Positions 6,735 to 10,967 of a stretch of DNA of 10,967 bases are shown here, in pieces. Numbering within the stretch: position 1 is the first letter of the stretch; each line of letters opens with the position of its first letter. The DNA is taken from assembly GCA_013153765.1 (NCBI GenBank), contig JAADDT010000119.1, positions 1-10,967 of the forward strand, in the 5' to 3' direction. The position numbers were made by a program, and so were the translations under genes. The DNA comes from Aquificota bacterium (GTDB taxonomy: Bacteria; Aquificota; Aquificia; Aquificales; Hydrogenothermaceae). The notes under the pieces were generated by a model, which saw nothing but the letters and a program-made list of their open reading frames with translations, was not told the DNA's origin and made no database searches.

Positions 6735-7550
6735 TTATCCGGAAAATTTTTCAAACTCTTTCAGTATGTTTAAAGCCCTGTAAGAGCTTTCAAATGAAGG
6801 ACTTGCAGTAAACTGTTTTATCATCAGTTCCAGTTTGTCAACGCCGTCTTTTTCCACGGTAGTGCCGTCCCCGTAGATTATCCTGTCTTCCACAAAATCC
6901 AGTACCACCTGCCCTTCTTCCGTTTCCATCAGCCATTCCCTTTTTAAAAAGCTGTGGTTCCACGCCACCTGAAGTGTAAAACTCCCTTCCCCCGTTTCAC
7001 CTTCTATGTCAAACAGGTTTCCCCTGTCAACCACTTTTTTTATGGTAAAACCGCCCAGCAGGTAGCTTATTATGTAAAGGTCGTGCCAAGCAAGGTCGTA
7101 AAACGGGTTTATGTATCCCTTCCCCAGATTGAGCCTGTAAGCCTGAAGGTTTTTTACCTTTTGCGGTTTTTTCAGGTTCCTTACGGAGCTTGACCTCAGC
7201 TCTATTTCGGACACAGCCAATACAACTCCCTTGCTATGAGCAAGGTCTATAGCCTCCTCCAGTTCTTCAGGGTTAAGGGAAGGCGGTTTTTCCACCATAA
7301 CGTTTATTCCCCTTTCAAGCCCTTTCTTGGCAATCGGCACGTGGAGATTGGGAGAGGTGGCAACGAAAAGATGGGTAATGTCCTCCCTTTCCAGTGCATC
7401 GTCAAGGTCTGTATACTTTTTGAAGCTGTCCGGCAGTTTTGACAGCTTTTCGCCGTCAACGTCAACCACCACAGTGTCGTATCCCAGCAGGTCAAATTTT
7501 TTCAGGTATTTTGAGCCCATGTTTCCTGCACCGACTATTCCTACTTTCAA
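6735..7550 (-). CDS. Gfo/Idh/MocA-family NAD(P)-dependent oxidoreductase
   Basis: A 271-residue predicted sugar dehydrogenase. The N-terminal Rossmann fold shows GIVGAGNMG (4-12), an acidic residue ending strand 2 (VVVD, 27-30, suggesting NAD over NADP), ATSPNLH (64-70) and VEKPPSL (86-92), the diagnostic EKP motif. His156 in DLAWHDLYIISYLLGG lies where the family has its catalytic His. It is shorter than the usual 300-350 residues, mostly in the C-terminal half. The start is TTG at 7550: GGAGGT (7562-7557) stands 6 bases upstream, and the protein begins precisely at the Rossmann strand. Its stop lies next to the ribosome binding site of the aminotransferase. The pair suggests oxidation of a sugar nucleotide at C3 before amination (GnnA or WbpB type); this role is inferred from context. 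Confidence 0.85.
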   Translation of the reverse strand: MKVGIVGAGNMGSKYLKKFDLLGYDTVVVDVDGEKLSKLPDSFKKYTDLDDALEREDITHLFVATSPNLHVPIAKKGLERGINVMVEKPPSLNPEELEEAIDLAHSKGVVLAVSEIELRSSSVRNLKKPQKVKNLQAYRLNLGKGYINPFYDLAWHDLYIISYLLGGFTIKKVVDRGNLFDIEGETGEGSFTLQVAWNHSFLKREWLMETEEGQVVLDFVEDRIIYGDGTTVEKDGVDKLELMIKQFTASPSFESSYRALNILKEFEKFSG

Positions 7551-7642
7551 AAAATTACCTCCGGACTTTAATGGAAGGTTTTAACAAGCAAAAAAAATGC
7601 CACTTGAAATTGTTGTAGAACATAACTTGGAAGGCTTTCCCC

Positions 7643-7660
7643 TTTTGCAGTTTTGCAAAA
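7643..7660 (-). other. AT-rich hairpin after dapA in a 111-base gap
   Basis: Two bases after the dapA stop codon (7664-7662) begins a perfect 7-bp inverted repeat, TTTTGCA / TGCAAAA with a 4-base loop. It is AT-rich and is followed on the minus strand by AGGGGAAAG, not by a T-run, so it is not a proper intrinsic terminator. It could be a weak pause site or 3' end stabiliser. The rest of the gap to the oxidoreductase start holds no promoter I can support, apart from a T8 tract at 7590-7597 (minus strand). Confidence 0.35.
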
Positions 7661-7661
7661 A

Positions 7662-8543
7662 TTATTTTAAAAGCCCGTACTCTTTTAGAACCTGCTTCAG
7701 GATTTCTTCGTTTTCCTTTTTCATGTAGTAAAGTGGCAACCTCATCTCTATGTCGTCAATCAGTCCCATCAGGTATGCGGCTGTTTTTACAGGAATAGGG
7801 TTTGTTTCTATGAACAGTGCTTTAAACAGCTTCCAGTACTTGTCGTGTATCTGCCTTGCCTCCTGTATTTTTCCGTCAAGTGCAAGCCTGCACATCTCGG
7901 CTATCTCTTTAGGTATAAGGTTGTTTGCAACGGATATGACGCCCTTTGCCCCTACAGACATCATAGGGAGGGTAAGGGTGTCGTCTCCGGAAAGTATTAC
8001 AACGTCAGGGTTTGTAAGGTTTATGGTCTCCGAAACGCGTGCCACGTTTCCTGTAGCTTCCTTCAGACCTATAACGTTAGGAAAATCCCCGTAAAGCCTT
8101 GCAAATGTTTCCGGTAGCATGTCAACGCCGGTTCTGGAAGGTATGTTGTACAGTATGAGAGGAATGTTCGTCTCCTCACATATTGCCTTAAAGTGCTGGT
8201 AAATCCCTTCCTGCGTCGGCTTGTTGTAGTAAGGGACTACCTGCAGTGAGCCGTCTGCCCCGGCTTTTTCTGCCGATTTTGTAAGGGCTATAGCCTCATG
8301 GGTGGCGTTTGCCCCAGTACCGGCTATTATGGGAATTCTGCCATCTGCATACTCTACCGCAAGGTTTATCAGTTCTTCGTGTTCGGGAAAAGTAAGTGTG
8401 GCACTTTCCCCTGTCGTGCCTGCCACCACTATGGCGTCTGTGCCGTTTTTTATGTGAAACTCTATGAGAGACTTTAAGGATTTCCTGTCTATTGAGCCGT
8501 CCTTGAAAGGTGTTATGAGTGCTACCACAGAACCTTTGAACAT
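7662..8543 (-). CDS. dapA: 4-hydroxy-tetrahydrodipicolinate synthase
   Basis: DapA condenses pyruvate with aspartate semialdehyde, the first committed step toward diaminopimelate (peptidoglycan) and lysine. All catalytic residues are present: Thr43 and Thr44 in GTTGES, Tyr106 in PYYNKP, Tyr132 and Arg137 in YNIPSRTG, and the Schiff-base lysine Lys161 in GLKEATGN. The length of 293 is normal. The ATG at 8543 is chosen because GGAGGT (8553-8548) is 4 bases upstream; the longer reading from a GTG at 8555 would overlap that ribosome binding site and adds residues not found in the family. The gene is divergent from mreB with 87 bases between starts. Downstream, 111 bases separate it from the oxidoreductase, so cotranscription with the amino-sugar, ribH and nusB genes is possible but not certain. 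Confidence 0.97.
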   Translation of the reverse strand: MFKGSVVALITPFKDGSIDRKSLKSLIEFHIKNGTDAIVVAGTTGESATLTFPEHEELINLAVEYADGRIPIIAGTGANATHEAIALTKSAEKAGADGSLQVVPYYNKPTQEGIYQHFKAICEETNIPLILYNIPSRTGVDMLPETFARLYGDFPNVIGLKEATGNVARVSETINLTNPDVVILSGDDTLTLPMMSVGAKGVISVANNLIPKEIAEMCRLALDGKIQEARQIHDKYWKLFKALFIETNPIPVKTAAYLMGLIDDIEMRLPLYYMKKENEEILKQVLKEYGLLK

Positions 8544-8561
8544 TGCTACCTCCACTTGAGA

Positions 8562-8590
8562 ATTTTTAACTTTAAATAATAGTTTATAAT
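8562..8590 (+). promoter_or_regulatory. Probable mreBCD promoter in the dapA/mreB divergent region
   Basis: A perfect -10 TATAAT (8585-8590) lies 40 bases before the mreB ATG. The -35 position at 17-base spacing (8562-8567) is T-rich but poor; TTGAGA at 8556-8561 is 23 bases away, too far. The whole 8544-8630 gap is AT-rich and must also hold the dapA promoter on the minus strand. There I find only weak candidates (TTGATT at 8619-8614 without a well-spaced -10). Confidence 0.5.
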
Positions 8591-8630
8591 ATATTTGCTT
8601 TTTTATCCTTTAAAAATCAATGGAGGGATT

Positions 8631-9671
8631 ATGTTTTTAGATAAAATCATCGGTATGTTTTCCGACGATATAGGTATAGATTTAGGTACTGCAAACACGC
8701 TTGTTTTCGTGAAGGGAAAGGGAATTGTCCTTTCGGAGCCTTCAATAGTTTCCGTTGACACGAGGACAGGCAAGGTTATAGCCGTCGGTGAAGAATCAAA
8801 ACAGATGATAGGAAAAACGCCTAAAGAGATTGAGGTTGTAAGACCGCTGAAGGACGGCGTCATAGCTGATTTTGACGTTACACAGGAGATGCTGAAGTAT
8901 TTCATAAAAAAAGTCCATTCCAGCAGTCCCGTATCAAAAATACTCCGTCCCCGTCCCAGAATAATAATAGGCGTGCCTTCCGGCATAACCACCGTTGAAA
9001 AAAGAGCCGTAATAGATGCGGCAAGACAGTCAGGAGCAAGGGAGGTTTTCCTGATAGCCGAGCCTATGGCCGCCGCCCTTGGAGCAGGACTGCCTATCCA
9101 GTCCCCCGGCGGTAATATGATTATTGACATAGGTGGCGGAACTTCGGAAATAGCGGTAATCTCCCTGTCAGGTCTGGTTCTTTCCGAGTCCATAAAGGTG
9201 GCGGGAGACGAGATGAACGAGGCTATAATCCAATACATGAAAAGGAAACACAACCTTCTTATCGGTGAGCAGTCCGCCGAAAGGATAAAGATAGAGCTTG
9301 GTTCTGCCTATCCGTCAGAAAGGGACAACAAAACGCTTGTGGTTCCCGGAAGGGACCTGAGGGGTCTGCCGGGAAGCGTTGAGATAAAAGGTGAAGAAAT
9401 AAGACACGCAATTGAAAACGTTATACAGAACATAATAAACGCTGTAAGGATTGCCCTTGAAAAAACTCCCCCCGAGCTTTCTGCGGACATTGTTGAAAGG
9501 GGTATAGTGCTTGCAGGTGGAGGGTCTTTACTCCACGGTCTTGACATAAGACTGCGTGAGGAGACTAACCTGCCGGTTTACTACTGTGATGATCCTTTAA
9601 CTGCGGTGGCAAGAGGTATAGGACAGGCGATAGACGACATTGACCTGATAAAGAAAATCTCCTTCCAGTAA
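8631..9671 (+). CDS. mreB: Rod shape-determining protein MreB
   Basis: MreB is a bacterial actin that polymerises at the inner face of the membrane and guides the elongasome that builds the side wall of rod-shaped cells. The 346 residues show the actin-fold nucleotide motifs: phosphate-1 DIGIDLGTANT (13-23), phosphate-2 IDIGGGTSEIAV (165-176) and adenosine LAGGGSLLHGLD (294-305). EPMAAALGAG (144-153) is strongly conserved and contains the catalytic Glu144. The first nine residues (MFLDKIIGM) could form the amphipathic membrane anchor typical of Gram-negative MreB. The ATG at 8631 follows GGAGG by 4 bases; the frame stays open to 8595 (TTG) but without a ribosome binding site and past the family's start. 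It heads the mreB-mreC-mreD cluster, and its stop is one base from the mreC ATG. Confidence 0.98.
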   Translation: MFLDKIIGMFSDDIGIDLGTANTLVFVKGKGIVLSEPSIVSVDTRTGKVIAVGEESKQMIGKTPKEIEVVRPLKDGVIADFDVTQEMLKYFIKKVHSSSPVSKILRPRPRIIIGVPSGITTVEKRAVIDAARQSGAREVFLIAEPMAAALGAGLPIQSPGGNMIIDIGGGTSEIAVISLSGLVLSESIKVAGDEMNEAIIQYMKRKHNLLIGEQSAERIKIELGSAYPSERDNKTLVVPGRDLRGLPGSVEIKGEEIRHAIENVIQNIINAVRIALEKTPPELSADIVERGIVLAGGGSLLHGLDIRLREETNLPVYYCDDPLTAVARGIGQAIDDIDLIKKISFQ

Positions 9672-9672
9672 A

Positions 9673-10479
9673 ATGAAAAAAAAATTTTTTATATTTTTTT
9701 TGGCGGGAGCTTTAATCGTTATCGGTGGCACAGTCCTTATACGGATAAGCCCTGTTAAGGAGCTTGCCCTTGATGTGTCCGCACCGGTTTTGAAATCGGT
9801 AAGAGCTGTGAAGGACTTCTTTTCAAAAGGTGTGGAGCTTTTTTCCTCAAAGGAAAAGCTTTCCGAAGAAAACAGGGAGCTTAAAAGGAAGGTTGAAATA
9901 CTAAAAACACAGCTGATTTACCTTAAAACTGTAGAAAAGGAAAACAGGTATTTAAAACAGATACTTAACTACGTTGAAAAAAACAAAATAGTCCACTTTA
10001 AGGTGGCAAAGGTAATAGGCTACTCTCCGGACAGCTGGAACAGTTTTATCATAATAGGTATCGGTTCAAAGGACGGTGTTAAAAAAGGTGATGTGGTCGT
10101 TGCAAACGGCTACCTGCTTGGTGAGGTTTATCAGGTAGGCAGGTGGTCTTCCTCCGTCATACTTACTTCTGACAAAAACTTCCGTATTACCGGCAGGTGC
10201 AGGAAGACCGGAGAGCTGGTTTTTTATCAGGGAAAGTCCCCGGGAGAAGGAAAACTCCTTTACGTTAAGCCGGAGCAGGACGTCCGGGTAGGAGACATAA
10301 TTGAGACTGTAGGCGTCAACGGAGACCTGCCTGAAGGGATACCTATCGGAACAGTAAAGTCCGTTTCGTACAGGGAAGGTGAGTTTTACAAGAAGGTGTC
10401 CGTATCACTGCCCCTAAATCCCCTGAAGGTGGAATACGTGGTGGTAATACTAAGAAAGCAGGAAGATAAGAAGGAATGA
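9673..10479 (+). CDS. mreC: Rod shape-determining protein MreC
   Basis: MreC is a membrane-anchored periplasmic protein that dimerises and activates PBP2/RodA within the elongasome. The 268 residues show one N-terminal transmembrane helix (about 5-23), a coiled coil (about 58-102), and the beta-barrel domain with IIIGIGSKDGVKKGDVVV (126-143), NGYLLGEV (145-152) and the C-terminal signature GDLPEGIPIGTV (217-228). The ATG follows the mreB TAA by a single base (TAAAATG) and has no recognisable ribosome binding site of its own, so its translation probably depends on termination of mreB. The first codons are unusually homopolymeric: nine A, six T, then eight T within 26 bases. The end overlaps mreD by ATGA. 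Confidence 0.96.
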   Translation: MKKKFFIFFLAGALIVIGGTVLIRISPVKELALDVSAPVLKSVRAVKDFFSKGVELFSSKEKLSEENRELKRKVEILKTQLIYLKTVEKENRYLKQILNYVEKNKIVHFKVAKVIGYSPDSWNSFIIIGIGSKDGVKKGDVVVANGYLLGEVYQVGRWSSSVILTSDKNFRITGRCRKTGELVFYQGKSPGEGKLLYVKPEQDVRVGDIIETVGVNGDLPEGIPIGTVKSVSYREGEFYKKVSVSLPLNPLKVEYVVVILRKQEDKKE

Positions 10480-10922
10480 AGGCATACCTTACAGGTCTTT
10501 TGCTTGTTTTATTCCAAACCTCAGTGCTGTCAAAGTATTTTTCCGTCGGCGGTGTGGTACCGGACTTCCTGACCATTTTTGTAATACTGTACGCCCTGAA
10601 AAATCCGGTTAAACAGTCCGTAAAGCTGGCGCTTTTCGTAGGAATACTTCAGGACCTCCTTTCGCCGGTAGGACTGGTTTTTAACACGCTTACAAAGGTC
10701 TTGATAGTTTTTATTACTAACCTGTTTAAGGAAAAGTTTTACTACTCCAGCTTCCTCGTTAAAGGACTGCTGGTTTTGGCGGTTATTTCTATAGACATAG
10801 GGATAAAAAGTTCTATCTTATTTTTCAAGACGGGTGTTTTTGAGATTTCCCATTACCATCTGGTATATCTGGCTGTTAACTTTTTGGTTTTTTACGGAGT
10901 AAGCTTGGTTTATGAAACTTAA
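10476..10922 (+). CDS. mreD: Rod shape-determining protein MreD
   Basis: A 148-residue, very hydrophobic protein with about five predicted membrane helices (roughly 4-18, 26-42, 46-80, 92-115, 125-145), the right size and pattern for MreD, the inner-membrane partner of MreC in the elongasome. Family sequence is weakly conserved, but SVGGVVPDFLTIFVI (23-37) and GILQDLLSP (56-64) match the usual P-D-hydrophobic and G..QD.....P elements. The ATG lies in the ATGA overlap with mreC, with AAGGA two bases upstream of it. Its last 11 bases overlap the next gene. Confidence 0.93.
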   Translation: MKAYLTGLLLVLFQTSVLSKYFSVGGVVPDFLTIFVILYALKNPVKQSVKLALFVGILQDLLSPVGLVFNTLTKVLIVFITNLFKEKFYYSSFLVKGLLVLAVISIDIGIKSSILFFKTGVFEISHYHLVYLAVNFLVFYGVSLVYET

Positions 10923-10967
10923 CAGGGTAAAAATACTGGCAGGCTTTTTTGTGCTGGTTTTTTCACT
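10912..10967 (+). CDS. Start of a further elongasome gene, probably penicillin-binding protein 2 (partial)
   Basis: An ATG at 10912, in another frame from mreD and overlapping its last 11 bases, opens a frame that runs off the window after 18 codons. The visible residues, MKLNRVKILAGFFVLVFS, are a short basic start followed by the beginning of a membrane helix. This fits PBP2 (MrdA), which has one N-terminal anchor and commonly follows mreD; RodA is the main alternative. The fragment is too short for identification by sequence, and the call rests on position. The upstream GGAG lies about 13 bases away, so translation is probably coupled to mreD. Confidence 0.5.
   Translation, partial: MKLNRVKILAGFFVLVFS

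Noticed and set aside
6725..6754. 10-codon N-terminal extension of the aminotransferase
   Set aside because: It overlaps the end of the oxidoreductase and lacks a ribosome binding site, whereas the ATG at 6724 has AGGAG at 5 bases and begins with the family's usual MIPI.
8603..9253. Open frame of 216 codons on the minus strand inside mreB
   Set aside because: It is antisense to the unmistakable MreB coding region, and its translation matches no recognisable family.
1..10967. Mobile elements, CRISPR arrays, toxin-antitoxin or defence genes
   Set aside because: No direct-repeat array, terminal inverted repeats, transposase or integrase motif was seen; every gene belongs to a core family and base use is even along the window.

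Overview
The window reads as chromosomal DNA from a thermophilic, Gram-negative-type bacterium, most likely a member of the Aquificota. The reasons are the strong similarity, from memory, of the RibH, DapA and ClpB sequences to Aquifex-type proteins (including an unusually long ClpB), heavy use of ATA, AGG and AGA codons, and charge-rich proteins. The genus cannot be fixed from the sequence alone. There are no insertion sequences, phage genes, CRISPR repeats or other signs of mobile DNA; this is a compact core-genome region with no gene-free stretch above about 165 bases.

Layout. (1) 1-303 (+): the C-terminal end of a di-heme cytochrome c peroxidase. (2) 331-3348 (-): clpB, an unusually long disaggregase, with a strong terminator at its 3' end that overlaps the peroxidase stop codon. 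(3) 3512-3587 (-): tRNA-Phe(GAA). (4) 3727-4038 (+): yajC, facing the end of the next cluster and overlapping it by 4 bases. (5) 8543 down to 4035 (-): dapA, a Gfo/Idh/MocA-type oxidoreductase, a DegT-type sugar aminotransferase, ribH, nusB and a metallophosphoesterase. From the oxidoreductase onward these are packed end to end and look like one operon. (6) 8631 to the right edge (+): mreB, mreC, mreD and the first 18 codons of a further gene (probably the PBP2 gene), with junctions from a 1-base gap to an 11-base overlap.

How the parts fit together. The right half is largely about the cell envelope. DapA makes the precursor of diaminopimelate (peptidoglycan) and lysine, and is divergent from the MreBCD cell-elongation genes, sharing an 87-base AT-rich promoter region. 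The oxidoreductase/aminotransferase pair looks like the 3-keto-then-3-amino modules that make amino sugars on UDP-GlcNAc-type nucleotides (GnnA/GnnB or WbpB/WbpE type), again an envelope function. RibH (riboflavin) and NusB (antitermination) are a common bacterial pair. The left half holds protein quality control (ClpB), translation (tRNA-Phe) and secretion (YajC).

I see no previously unknown system here. The most interesting points are inside known genes. ClpB has a coiled-coil hairpin inserted in its N-domain, a tandem 162-bp duplication in its middle domain, and a strong internal ribosome binding site that predicts a short isoform. The metallophosphoesterase has Glu in place of the conserved Asn of its GNHD motif. 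The yajC and phosphoesterase stop codons overlap in the loop of a small hairpin.
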